Source of the DNA: Stenopsyche tienmushanensis
Taxonomy: Eukaryota > Arthropoda > Insecta > Trichoptera > Stenopsychidae
NCBI GenBank assembly: GCA_008973525.1
Contig: WACJ01000523.1
Span: 1,798,001 to 1,862,000 of the forward strand
Length of the DNA stretch: 64,000 nt
Direction: 5' to 3'
Shown here piece by piece: positions 23,601-33,630 of the stretch (positions are counted from its first letter, which is position 1; every line of letters starts with the position of its first letter). Below the pieces are notes generated by a model. The model ran no database searches, had not been told where the DNA came from, and saw only the letters and a list, made by a program, of their open reading frames with translations. Both the position numbers and the translations under genes were made by a program.

Positions 23601-24666
23601 GAGCCTTCTGCGGTCTATATTCGATCGTAGAGGCCCCAATACGATACACAGCCTGGATCAGAAGCGAGTCCTTCGGTTTCCACATATTCCTCTTTGGTAT
23701 GTTCTTATTTCACTGAAACATGATTTTTTGATAAAAGTCTTTTAAACATTTTCTTCATAAACGAGTATTTATTCCACATACTATTTATTCTTCGGTCTAT
23801 TTCTTTTTGTACAAAGCTCGAATAATATTCTTCAACGTTGACTAAGTTGATAAGAATTGACTGTATAGACATAATTTTTGGTCTTGGTTCCGTCTCTATT
23901 TATTTGTTATCCGTCTTTTTCACTATGCTATATAAGAGATTAATTTGGAGGATGGTCGTCTATAGCATCGCGGTGACGAGCCATTTAACATAGATAGATT
24001 TAGAATATAAACATAAATAAATTAATAAAATTACATACGCATACTTACTTTTAAAGCGTCTTTCGGAAAAACATTCAGACTTGAATTAACAAGATAAAAT
24101 TCCTGCAAAGTCAGATTTACTCCATACATGAAATCTTCATCGATTTTCATGATGGGAGTGTCTTCTATCCTTAATATTCTAACGCGCAACCTGTGCAATA
24201 TCGGACCAAACAGCCTTCCTAAAATATAAATAATAAACATCATCAATGCCATCAACGATATAATATTTGTCGCGAGACTTACCAATATTGCATTGTTTCA
24301 ACGTGAGTAGTTCTACGGGGTAATTGATATTTGCTACATTCGAGAGGCCGATGCTCAGAGTCGCGAGACCCGTATTCTCACAAGACACGTACAATCCCAC
24401 ATCCGATCCTTTTTCACAAACGCACGGATAAATCGATTTAATCTGAAAAATTCAATTCGGTACTATTATAAGTGAGGTATATATTTTTAATGGACATTTG
24501 ATAACAGTGCTATTTTTTATCGAACCTGAGATGGTTTAATCGGGCAGGGATATAACGGTCCCGGCGGTATATATTCGGCATTTGACGTCAAAATCAAAAT
24601 TGCTTGAAGTACGATAAAAATTTGAAATATTGATTTAAATCGTGTATATTCATTTATTCCGCTCAT
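14623..24666 (-). CDS. conv: Convoluted-type extracellular leucine-rich repeat protein
   Basis: A secreted LRR protein of about 1137 residues. Coding exons in gene order: 24526-24666, 24283-24442, 24049-24218, 20907-21059, 20039-20142, 19874-19972, 19679-19780, 19456-19600, 19130-19384, 18887-19059, 18028-18231, 17726-17960, 17445-17644, 17280-17364, 17015-17210, 15799-15876, 15538-15729, 15182-15458, 14623-15067. All junctions keep frame and the total is an exact multiple of three. It has a signal peptide (FQIFIVLQAILILTS), a cysteine N-cap (YPCVCEKG, VSCENTGL), about 25 LRRs (for example ELNLSNNLLTDVSRGAL), a C-cap (NPLKCDC) and a C-terminal domain of ~145 residues I read as fibronectin-III-like. 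Order and spacing match insect Convoluted, an apical matrix protein needed for tracheal tube shape, often mislabelled acid-labile subunit. Introns carry many transposon remnants, but no exon is damaged. Confidence 0.92.
15905..16115. repeat. Dispersed arthropod-type repeat of unknown class
   Basis: An alternating TATATA start is followed by GTGTGTTTGTTGTTTGTTTG, then TGTCCCGTATGCATTCC and CGATGAAACTTTGG. The layout resembles a repeat common in insect genomes whose class I cannot name. It lies in a convoluted intron. Confidence 0.4.
16180..16930 (+). mobile_element. R1-like LINE 3' fragment
   Basis: The sequence is shared with 13790-14290 (+), 8340-9060 (-) and 22730-23150 (-). Near 16740-16925 it encodes ITELNVENMIHNMMVNKENL and then a basic tail, which is the R1 ORF2 C-terminus after the zinc knuckle (compare SLTPSNMVPTMLTNARAW in the intact copy at 1430-1500). 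It is heavily decayed and lies in a convoluted intron. Confidence 0.7.
18282..18849. mobile_element. Tigger/pogo-type element with mariner debris
   Basis: The inverted ends CTCTCGATTATCCGGG (left) and CTCTCGATTATCCATG (right, minus strand) are flanked by TA at 18280-18281 and 18850-18851. It is the same family as 13653-14403, inverted. A plus-strand mariner transposase fragment lies at about 18545-18700 (frame-corrected blocks SPDLAPLDFF, LALKDITEKII). Confidence 0.7.
20175..20770 (+). mobile_element. LINE reverse transcriptase fragment
   Basis: The plus strand reads CFIDYEKAFDTN, LDERDISIISNLYWN, INIAREVKQRFVLSSI and then DNDKEISSRIEQARAIIQGK. These are the RT palm and downstream blocks of an RTE-like or related endonuclease-RT LINE, interrupted by stops. 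It is inserted in the convoluted intron between 20142 and 20907. Confidence 0.75.
21190..21310 (-). mobile_element. RTE-like LINE C-terminal scrap
   Basis: The minus strand reads SRPSKRWNDKIADRVVWSHL then GEAFTAI, the terminal block of RTE-like LINE proteins. It is a short remnant in convoluted intron 3. Confidence 0.5.
21720..22140 (+). mobile_element. RTE-like LINE RT fragment
   Basis: The plus strand encodes MIALEAIMMKAGIAGC, a damaged catalytic box (LVLTDDIKVM), then ALTSIDRAVANFGIKVNYEKT and RVNTGGY. This is closely related to the element at 3780-4030. It is 5'-truncated and broken. Confidence 0.8.
22305..22550 (-). mobile_element. Tigger/Jerky-type DDE transposase fragment
   Basis: An 80-codon minus-strand ORF contains EKCTPGHKSSKKRTTILCC and VPEVQDYLKNKGLPKKAVLL. 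These match two conserved stretches of the pogo/Tigger (Jerky-like) DDE domain, with an internal deletion between them. It lies in convoluted intron 3. Confidence 0.65.
22730..23150 (-). mobile_element. R1-like LINE 3' fragment
   Basis: The same repeat as 8440-8960, in the same orientation. Long shared stretches include GATCGGACAGTC followed by GCGACTTAATG, and GGAATGTCCTACGCTGTTCT. It is non-coding debris in convoluted intron 3. Confidence 0.7.
23167..23690 (-). mobile_element. hAT transposase fragment
   Basis: Minus-strand pieces encode APRTVLPKNQSDIMKLIPKF, VNARFSLTMDE and, after a break, VFEREIVATTTDGVMKKFGR and ELCINHAIHLAVIKTLYQ. This is the hAT catalytic-domain order (first acidic residue, then the T.DGA.. 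and C..H..HL blocks). The frame is disrupted. It lies in convoluted intron 3. Confidence 0.8.
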
Positions 24667-26205
24667 GTTAAGTTTTTAAATTCTGAAAATATGATAAGTT
24701 TATGATTATTATTCGGTTTGTAATAAATTCAACGACAAGTTTGACTCTTGACCATTCATTGAAATCACTCAATAAGTTTGTAGGATTTTGTTTTTTCATT
24801 TTAAACCTTTTTCTTCTGCATTTGAGGTCATTTTTTTGCAACTTATTCAACGACAAAAAATAATCCTACGAACTTATTGAGTGGTGTGTAAAAGGATATC
24901 ATTATGATTTAGCTTCAATTTTAAATATTAATTTGAAGTAATATTCTGGAAATTATTACATCCATAAATGCAGCACCCACTATCCATATTGTCTTGCATT
25001 TCCGCAATCTATTTAAAATTCTGATTCATATACTCACATGTAAACAAGAGTTGTAGTTGGACCTAGGGCTTTGATAAATTGATAAAATTACATGGCAAAC
25101 ATTCACATGGATATTGGCAACTGTCAGTGATGACAGGTATAAATAAGTCTTTTGTAATGATAGACTTTATGTTCGATTAACATGGCAGATTGTCGCCTGC
25201 AAGAAAGCTGCCACTAAGTTTCTAAAAAGTGAAAGTTGAGTTGCGAGGTCATTTATTTGGCCATAACACGATTGAATGCAATCCATCTCGAAATATTATT
25301 CAATTGTGAAAAAATTTAGATCAAGGACAACGTTGAACCATTACATTAAAAAGCTCAATATCACATAAATTATGTTATTTTAAAATCAAAATTATTATTT
25401 TAAAAAAACATAATATAATACGGTTTACTTTAATCGTCAATTGATTCCGTTTGCGTTGGTAGCCCTGGATATCCTGTCATATTCAGTGTTTAAAATTGGG
25501 TCATCGTTGAATTTAACGTTTTGGGGGTCTTCGCCGATTTATAGATACTGACGTCGATCACAGTTCAGATGGCCTCCATTCAATGCTACGCGAATCAAAA
25601 GTACACATTTAGCCTTCAAACTTCAACTAACCAAACGGATTCAACCGCGCTTCCGGCAATCCGAGGGTCTTAATAATGACAAAATTACGGCCAACTTATA
25701 AAAGACCAGCTAAAAATAAGGCGTGCGACATTGATTACGTTTACATATCTTTTTTTGTTTCTTAGAAAAATTAAGAATATTTATCCTCAAATGTATATAT
25801 TTAATCTTACTGGCGATCTCGAAATTTAAAACGAAACGTCTTTGGATGGATTGAAGAATAACTTATTTTTAAATAGATTTTGTGTCGTAGTAATTTGGTT
25901 TTGTTTAGGATTAAAGTTATATTTTTAATTTTAATATTGAAACAATTTCCATTTAGAATCCAGTTATATTCATTCGTAAAACTAAATTAAAATATATTTA
26001 TATTTTTAAATAAATTCTCATGCAAATCAAATGTTTTTTTTTAGAAAAATAAATAGATATAGAAATTGAATGGCTGTTATTAAAAAAAATTGAAATAAAA
26101 ATATTGGATACGTTCGTATTGAATGCATTTGTACATGGTCGTATATATTCGTGTTATGTTAATTTGAACTATCATCTTGACGGTTGTGCGCTAAGTTGTT
26201 GACAA
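24667..26205. other. Divergent intergenic region between convoluted and CARNMT1
   Basis: 1.54 kb without coding sequence. It should hold both promoters. No convincing TATA box or initiator can be fixed by eye. A small MITE lies 100 bp upstream of the convoluted start codon. Confidence 0.6.
24766..24883. mobile_element. 118-bp mariner-type MITE upstream of convoluted
   Basis: The ends CACTCAATAAGTTTGTAGGA (24766) and CACTCAATAAGTTCGTAGGA (minus strand, from 24883) are near-perfect terminal inverted repeats of about 22 bp. The right flank continues GTGTGTA, as in mariner ends of the ACACACCACTCAATAAGT type. No coding capacity. Confidence 0.7.
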
Positions 26206-29200
26206 ATGAGCGAGATGGGGCCCGAGGCTTATATGGCTGGCGCTTCACACGATGAAGAAATCGACGAAGAAGAACACGAACGAAGACATTTTCATTCGGT
26301 GATGGCAGCTCTGTCACAATACAAGTAATTCATAAATTGCTTCGAGGTTATGTTGTTATCTAGCTCTTTGTTCCGATTATTAATTAATTTTTACTTTGCT
26401 CTATCGGCTAACTAAACATTTACATATCACGTGCATTATTTATATGCACCTGTGAGCAGCCTGTGATTTAAAAAATCTTCAGGATCACTTTAAAAACACA
26501 ATTAAAAAATAATAATCATATATTTTATTCGATTTAATTACATTTGCTATTTTAAAAGCTTATTATAATATAATCAAATTAATATAAGACGATATAAAAC
26601 ACATAAAAAATGTTTTATACATTTTTTGTATTTACAGACTTCATGCATTGAAACGTGTACAAAAAACTGAAAAGTTTATTCAAGCTCTACCGTTGCGTCA
26701 TGTCAACCGTTTGGAAAAATATTGCGGCTATTTGAGCAAATTCAGATGGTGTATAGACCAGAATAATTTCATAATTAAAGATATATTAAAAGACGCTGTC
26801 GACATATTCGATAATATACCGAGTTCTAAAATATGCCCTCCCGGATTTGGAATGGATGAGGATGCCGAAGTTTTGCTGGAAGACGTCAACGGTAGGAGTA
26901 TTCAAGATATGGCCGATTACGATTATAGAAATCCAGATTTAAAACCAAGAATAGAAAATTTTGAACGAGTATGTTCGGTTTTTTAACGTTCAATTTGCTA
27001 TGCGCTATACAAAAATAGTTATATATTAATTTATCGAATTTCAGGTTCAGCATATATTTAAATTATTATACAGAGATTGGAGCGAATCAGGATTAGCCGA
27101 AAGAAAACAATGCTATCAGCCTATTATTAATGAAATTCTCAAAGAGTTTCCGGCACCTAGGTACTATAATACGAGGGGGATACAAATATAATCTGGAATT
27201 TTGCTGAACAAATTTAATGGCGCAGCAGAGGATGCTATTTATCGCTTGCTCATGGCTGTACTGGAATGGCAAACGTATATATTAGGGCTCTCTCCGAGCT
27301 CCTATCCACTGACTCAAGTCGGTTTATGATTCAAAAAAGCAAAATTACGGATTATATTCGAACGTCTCTCGTAGATATGAAGATGTTGAGATAGAATATA
27401 TTTATATTGCGATTAAATCGATTTGATATTTCAGCGATATCAGCGTTCTTGTGCCCGGAGCCGGTCTGGGAAGACTCGCATTTGAAATAGCAATGAACGG
27501 TTACCGCTGTCAAGGAAATGAATTTTCTCTCTTTATGCTATTCGCAAGCAACTATGTATTAAATAAATGCCACAAGGTGATGTTAACGTTTTGTTATAAA
27601 TAACTAATAAGTATGCAATTGAAAAACAACATGCCATTTCAGATTAACGGGTTCAAAGTATATCCGTGGGTTCATCAGTTTGTCAATAACTTAACGTGCG
27701 AACATCAAATCAGAGAAACTACATTTCCCGATGTGGATCCATCGATACTTTCCGGCGCTGACTTTTCCATGACCGCTGGTGATTTTCTCACTGTAAGCTA
27801 GGTTTTATTAGATCCATTTAAATAAAAAATATTGGGTGTGTGAATAAGTTCTTGCCGTTTTTCATGAAAATACATCTTTTATTTTAAGAAAGTGATACAA
27901 AAACAAGTCAATTAAAGTATTGTTCATCGATAGCCACTAATTTTGCACGTCACGTCGAAAAAACAACGCGTCTTTTGAGGCCATCCAAGAATCTACCTGT
28001 TTTTACGTACGGCAGTTGGGATAAAAATTCCCATTTCATCGTTTCCAAGTAGGTTTTGATCGCTGATGTGATATGCGGCCTAGCGTTATTGTATTTTTGC
28101 CGCCTTAAATGCATCAAATACTTTCGGTAGGGATCTCCTGCGATGGTTTGGTTGGGTTGGAGCAGCTCATAATTCCAGTTGATGCAGAACAAGAGCCTGG
28201 AATCATGGATATTCCGCTTTGGCGTCGGATGCTACTGTTCGGCCGGCTTTAACCCGTGCTTGGGATTATCGTAGTATATACACAATGCCGTCAGACGTTT
28301 CGAAACTCCTGTCACTGTTTACTTGGCATTAAATTCGTTATACGCACACAATTGTTATACTGCCATCTGATGGTCAAACGGCAGGAATTTATTCACACAC
28401 CCGATGCATCTAACAATAGCAACTTTTATTTAGGTGTATACAACTCCCGATGATTGGAATTGTGTGGCTACTTGCTTTTTTATCGATTGCGCATCCAACG
28501 TTATTAATTTTATAGAGACGATTTATAAAATTTTGAAACCTGGAGCCATATGGATTAATCTCGGACCTCTCCTATATCATTATAGGTAAAAAAAAATGGA
28601 TACATTATTGAAAGCTGGTGTGAAATAAGTTTGCATTTATCTTTTTAAATATGTCATTGAATATTTTGCAGTGATATGAACAATCAAGATAGTATAGAAC
28701 CGCCATTTGATATTCTTTGTGATATAATAACCGATGTTGGTTTCAACATTGAGGTAAGTTTTATGAGTATTTTAATTATTTAGCTTTAATTTAAAATGTA
28801 GTCATTGATATGTTAAGGTGATATCTTTAACAGATTTTTAGAAATCCATCACAATTATGACTAAATACACGTGGAATAGATAATATTCTGAAATTAAGAG
28901 CTCAAACAAATGTGCTGCTTATTTATTGTTGTTTTTTTATTATCTCTTATGACAGAAAAGTATATAAATAATATCTTTTGGACTGTGCATGTTTACAAAA
29001 GGGTCTTATCTGTGCATGTTATTAAAGGAACTCGATATCCGATGACCCGAGGGTACTTGAGAATAAGAAAAAAGAGTTAAAAGTAAATCCAAATGATCTT
29101 TCTTATTTAAATTATATTCCCGCCGTTAATTATTATTCTGGAAATGGTAGACATCACCCGCTTGCTTTATCTCTCATGAAGACGCAACTAATATATAACA

Positions 29201-29652
29201 GTGTTACGATAACAGATTAACACTTTAATTATAAGATAAAACAATGCATATGAGCATAGCGTACGGTCTCCAGAAATTAATCCCGATGTATTTAATGTGA
29301 ATATAATTATATGGGCGGGTCATAAGCTTTTGCTTTTTTGAAATTACCGTGAAAAAAAAATACAGATTGTATTCAAACAAATCTTTATGTATAAGAACGA
29401 AAATATCCTGGAAAATCATCTCTTATGTTTAAATGGTCGTCATCTCACCGTTGATGTTCCTCAAATTCGGCCCTTAGATTTCTGGATACCCGTAATATAT
29501 TTATATGAATAAAAATATATATTTTTTTTATTTCACAGAAAACTCAAACTGGAATTAAAACCAAATATACTCAGAATCCAAATTCCATGCTGCCGAATGA
29601 ATATGAATCTGTGTTTTTCGTCTGTAGAAAACCAATAAGATCTGCATCATAA
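26206..29652 (+). CDS. CARNMT1: Carnosine N-methyltransferase (N2227-like family)
   Basis: An SAM-dependent enzyme that methylates carnosine (histidine-containing dipeptides) to anserine. Exons: 26206-26324, 26638-26968, 27045-27160, 27435-27576, 27643-27792, 28434-28585, 28672-28753, 29539-29652. The sum is 1206 bp, or 401 residues plus stop, close to the vertebrate enzyme (~409). Exon 1 is acidic ([17 protein letters not shown]). Diagnostic blocks are [18 protein letters not shown], the SAM-binding [45 protein letters not shown] followed by [27 protein letters not shown] and [15 protein letters not shown]. It ends with FFVCRKP, as in the family. No lesion is visible. Intron 5 contains a mariner element. 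The start codon is the first ATG in the exon-1 frame. Confidence 0.94.
27832..28404 (-). mobile_element. Internally deleted mariner in CARNMT1 intron 5
   Basis: Terminal inverted repeats of about 28 bp (TTGGGTGTGTGAATAAGTTC at the left, TCGGGTGTGTGAATAAATTC at the right, minus strand) are followed on both sides by an inverted CTGCCGTT-like stretch. The minus strand encodes joined mariner transposase pieces: [17 protein letters not shown], then [20 protein letters not shown]. Removing the element leaves an intron of about 68 bp. Confidence 0.85.
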
Positions 29653-29668
29653 ATTTCTCAAAATATAT

Positions 29669-29674
29669 AATAAA
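29669..29674 (+). promoter_or_regulatory. Probable polyadenylation signal of CARNMT1
   Basis: AATAAA lies 16 bp downstream of the stop codon. It is the first canonical signal after the CDS. Confidence 0.5.
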
Positions 29675-30538
29675 ACTATTTGTTATGTGAGAATTTTAAA
29701 AAAAGCATTTTTTATAACCATTTTTTACATATTTTCTTTTGTGATTATTATTCGAATGCTGAATAATTTTTATCATCTATGTTATTAAATGTGTATGTAT
29801 CGTTTGCATGTGTAAGTAAAATAATTCAACCGTTAAGCATCGATGTAATGGTCTGACAATCAACATCGACTAAAAGACGTTACCGAGTTACATCCGCCAG
29901 TTATAAAGTACCGATTTAAGACTCATCTAAATAGCATTGTATGCTGTACGTATGCAGCGTTTAATCTTAAAGACTAATATTCATATGTATGCACTTTTTA
30001 AAAATTCAAACGATAACCTGTGATATATCGTGATAAATGTATGCTGTAATAAACGTATGTATTTTAAAAGGACAAATTAATTTTTGTACGTTCAAATGAA
30101 TCTCTGTGTAGGCGAGCGGACAAGAGCATGCATACGCGTCGAATGCGTTCCGAGTAAGTAGTCTGTGAGACTAATGATTAGTGATCTGGGTATAAATCAG
30201 TCTTGAAGGACTACATAATGAAAAATGTTTTAAACACAACAATGGTTTTGAGGTACGTTTTATGTTTTTATTTTTTTTAAATTTATGTCTGATGGATTGA
30301 ATCTCTCGATTACTGGAGTACGATTGTATTGTATGTGTATGAAATAGTTATAACAAAAGTACAAAAATTCATGTAACATATAACAAGCTGTTAATGTAAT
30401 AAATAAGTTCTAGATTATTTTATTCTTTCGCTCTTTTTATTGTTTAATAATCCACCATGTGCAATTTTTCTTCTAGGATTTGATTATGGGTATTGAAAAT
30501 TAATATTTTTACGTGTCACGTGTAACGCGAGCCGAAGA
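29675..30538. other. Intergenic; no supported gene
   Basis: AT-rich. A TATAAATCAGT stretch at 30190-30200 followed by a short ATG ORF (30219) and GTACGT could be taken for a promoter and first exon, but nothing downstream on this strand supports a gene. Confidence 0.45.
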
Positions 30539-30546
30539 GCTAGGAT

Positions 30547-31286
30547 TAGGGATTACAATTATTCGTCATTATCAGCTATTCGAATATCGAATAGTAAAAT
30601 TGGCGCTATTCGGATATATTCGGATATCCGAATAGTTTTTGAAGTATGAAAATAACAAAACATTACCATTAAAAACGAGCTAAAATTCGGCTCCAATCTT
30701 ATCTTTAGCTCTCTTCCTCTTCAATCCCTCCGGCTCTGATACTCTGGATGAAGATGCAGAAAATGCTTCGTATGGTAACACGTACCTCTTTTATACTCAG
30801 CCCAATGCTCCCCTTCTCATGCAGCATTCTTTCTGGAAGACGATTTCATTGCCCAATTGATATGAAATTCAAGCTAATTACGATGTGAACGCTGCTCTTA
30901 TCACCTGAAGGAATGTTTACAGAGCGTTCGATCATTTGCCTTGCTTTCAAAATACGTCGTTACTTTGATTGGAAACTGTCCTTATCGTCACTTGGGAATG
31001 TTAATCATATTTCCAGAAAGTTCGATGTTTTGCATTGTTTTGTAAACACGTCATTATTACGGTTACTAAGCTAAATGAATTGCCGAATTGGAATGGAACC
31101 ATGATAACGTTTTGGAGTGATTCATTTAGCCGAGTATCATTACTTCTTTGCGAAATCCTTCTCATAAACAGCTTGCACGGCAGCATTACGAATACTATTC
31201 GGATATTTCCCCAAATATTCGAATATGGAATAGTTTCAAAATGCCCGAATATATCCGGATATCGAATATCCGGATTGGAATCCCTA
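30547..31286. mobile_element. 740-bp hAT-type non-autonomous element with perfect target duplication
   Basis: The ends TAGGGATTACAAT and (minus strand) TAGGGATTCCAAT are flanked by GCTAGGAT at 30539-30546 and 31287-31294, a perfect 8-bp duplication. Both subterminal zones are dense in ATTCGGATATCCGAATAG-type palindromic units. No transposase is readable. Confidence 0.85.
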
Positions 31287-31639
31287 GCTAGGATCCAAAA
31301 GCATATGCACACTTGCTCTCGTCTCGAAAACTGACTTAACCACCATATTTCACGCCCATCCTTTTTCTCCCCGTCTCCGCATCTCCCAAACTTCATTTCA
31401 CCAGACCGATATGCGCCAACATGATGCATCCATGCAATATTTTTACTATGCTTATGTTATTCCCGCAAGTGTAAACATTAAGTTGATAACGTTTTATCGC
31501 AATTGGATGAACGGTATGGAAGCGCATTAAATACGGACAAACAAGCATTGATTTTTATATATATTAGACTATGCCTATGTTACTCGCGCAATCCTTTCCC
31601 AGAAGAAGATTTACTGTTTGTCTTTTAAATCGGATTATG

Positions 31640-32200
31640 ACCTCTTCCAAGGATGTGTCCACTGTCTGTGGTATGATTCCTCTCCATTCGTTTTCTGATT
31701 TCAGCTTTTAGAAGGACTGCAACCACGGAACATCTTGTTGCGCTCTTGATTTGATCGGTCCAGCGCATAGGGCATCTTCCTTTTTTCCTTTCAACGGTCA
31801 ACGGCATCAACCACGACCAGTTTCTCCAAGCTGTCGTGTTCACGTGTCCAAACAATTGAAGAATGCATTATAAACAAATTATTTTCTGTTGTTTTCAATC
31901 TCCACACGATGAAAGAATTCAGTCATTTTGGCTTTCAGCGTTGTATTATTAGCACATCTGAGATATGAGAGCTTTATTACACAATCGCCATTCCTTCGTT
32001 CCAACTGTTCAGTGCTCTTCACATCAAGAATTCTCCATAAAGACTAAATAAATCTGGAGTTGCTGGATTCTGGAACTCCTATATTTGTCAATGCTTTCTA
32101 GAGGCATTCCTAATTAACGTAGTCGAATACTTTCTCATAGTCAATGAAGTATAAAACTGTTGATGTTTGGAATTCTTGACTGACAGCTTCAAAAAATAAG
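31640..32200 (-). mobile_element. RTE-like LINE fragment (RT to C-terminus)
   Basis: The minus strand reads FIDYEKVFDYVN, ALTNIGVPES, then GHVNTTAWRNWSWLMPLTVE and MRWTDQIKSATRCSVVAVL. These are the RT catalytic region and the terminal block of an insect endonuclease-RT LINE. The segment is internally deleted and frame-broken. Confidence 0.75.
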
Positions 32201-32387
32201 ACTAAAATATGTATTTTTACAATAAATAAAGAGATCACCATGATTTATTTCGTTTTATAGTACATCATTTAGTTGCGTTGCCGCTGTAAACTATGAAGGT
32301 ATAATTTAAATACATGTTATTTCGGGCTGAAAATAATGAATTTGTTTTATAATGAAGTTGCGTTTCACTCTGAATTCTTCCTCATGT

Positions 32388-32771
32388 TTATAAATCTTCG
32401 TATGGAGACCCGCATCGAACGTTATAGAACTGATCACACACTTGGAACTGTTCGTTGAACAGCGTACCGTTTGTGCACAGGTTGGATGAAACGATCTTTT
32501 CGTGTATGCACAGATGGAAAGACTGCAAAAAGATTGCGTGTGAGTGTTTTATAATATGAAGAATCGAATATAAGCGCAAATCATACCTGGCATCCTGATT
32601 CGACGTCGGCATAGAGTCCCCATGGTTTTCCCAAGCAGGAGAACGAAGTCAACGGCACGTGGCTATGCGTTGGATAAAGCGACGGATTGTGAGGCAGATG
32701 AAGATCATGATAAGCATCGTATGGTTCATGATATGGAATGATATAGTGACCGCACAAAGCTACTGTAAATA
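32388..32771 (-). CDS. CBM14 (peritrophin-A) chitin-binding protein, 3' exons
   Basis: Two exons, 32587-32771 and 32388-32522, join in frame. They encode a hydrophobic stretch that looks like the end of a signal peptide (VFTVALCG), a His/Pro/Tyr-rich spacer, and one CBM14 domain with the expected six cysteines: FSCLGKPWGLYADVESGCQ, then FHLC, LCTNGTLFNEQFQVCDQFY and VRC. The protein ends CGSPYEDL. The domain binds chitin in cuticle or peritrophic matrix. The first exon with the start codon was not securely found. A candidate donor at about 32882-32888 gives an in-frame extension but no ATG. It lies alone between LINE debris and hAT sequence. Confidence 0.8.
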
Positions 32772-33038
32772 CTGCAAATAAATAATTTGAATGTTTGCAA
32801 ATTTAATTTGTGGTATTAGTAAATGTAATTCCGAAAAATTCGGGATTGAAATTTTTATCTAACAGAAATCGTACATCTCACCAGCACGATGAAGGCTACT
32901 AAATCCGCCAAAATTTGGACGCTTGGAAACACTGGCGTAACTACTAATTGGCGAGCTTAGGCGACGCCTAGGGGCAGTAACTGTTCAATCTATGTATACA
33001 TATATATACAGTACGTATATGTTTTTCAAATTGTTATA

Positions 33039-33175
33039 TTAACCTTTCCCTACCGGTGATGTATTTACTACACCTCGACTCTAATAATGGGAATATCGAT
33101 ATGAAATATAATAGATACGGGCTTCAAAATGTTTGTATTCCTCCGTAATATAATTACGAATCACATCGAAGTATT
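33039..33175. repeat. piggyBac-like MITE fragment
   Basis: It starts at TTAA, then CCTTTCCCTACCGGTGATGT, and continues CTCGACTCTAATAATGGG and ATATCGATATGAAATATAAT, nearly identical to 48600-48660. The right end is not preserved. Confidence 0.5.
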
Positions 33176-33239
33176 ATAGTATACAAGTATTCATCTGCAG
33201 CGATGGAAATAAATAATTTGTCAGGAAATCGGGAATTTT

Positions 33240-33630
33240 GCGAATTCTAGTCTGTGTCTCAGCAGAAAGAAATTTTATCAGTCGCATTGATGGTGTTATA
33301 TGAAATTGGGGGCTCACGCGGTCATCAACTCGAACTAGCATTTAAATATCTGATAATGATACCTCCAAAGAGTGTGGAAGCTGAGGGTGCATTTTCAGCA
33401 GCAAGTTGTCTGTCTTTCAAAATCAGATCCAGACTAAATGACGAAACACTCGACGCTTTAATGTTTACTTCGGGCATATTTTCAAAATAATATTTGAAAT
33501 TTTTGGCGTTTTATTTATGTATTTTTGAATTTGAATCTTAAGCTATTGAAAATCCCGATCCCAGGACTGATCCCGGATGGTCTAATACAATCCCGGGATC
33601 AAAATTTTGGCTCGGGATTGCATTCCCTAC
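33240..33630 (+). mobile_element. hAT transposase C-terminus with right terminal repeat
   Basis: An ORF at 33254-33490 contains PPKSVEAEGAFSAASCLSFK and IRSRLNDETLDALMFTSG, the hAT C-terminal dimerisation block. About 130 bp later is a terminal-type sequence, GGGATTGCATTCCCTA, ending near 33628. This resembles the TIR of the 30547-31286 element. The left part of the element is not recognised. Confidence 0.7.

Noticed and set aside
30190..30265. TATA-like box, short ATG ORF and GTACGT donor as a first exon
   Set aside because: No downstream plus-strand exon is recognisable and the TATA-to-initiator spacing is wrong.
31001..31429. 142-codon minus-strand ORF
   Set aside because: It crosses the right end and target duplication of the hAT MITE and has no homology, so it is chance.
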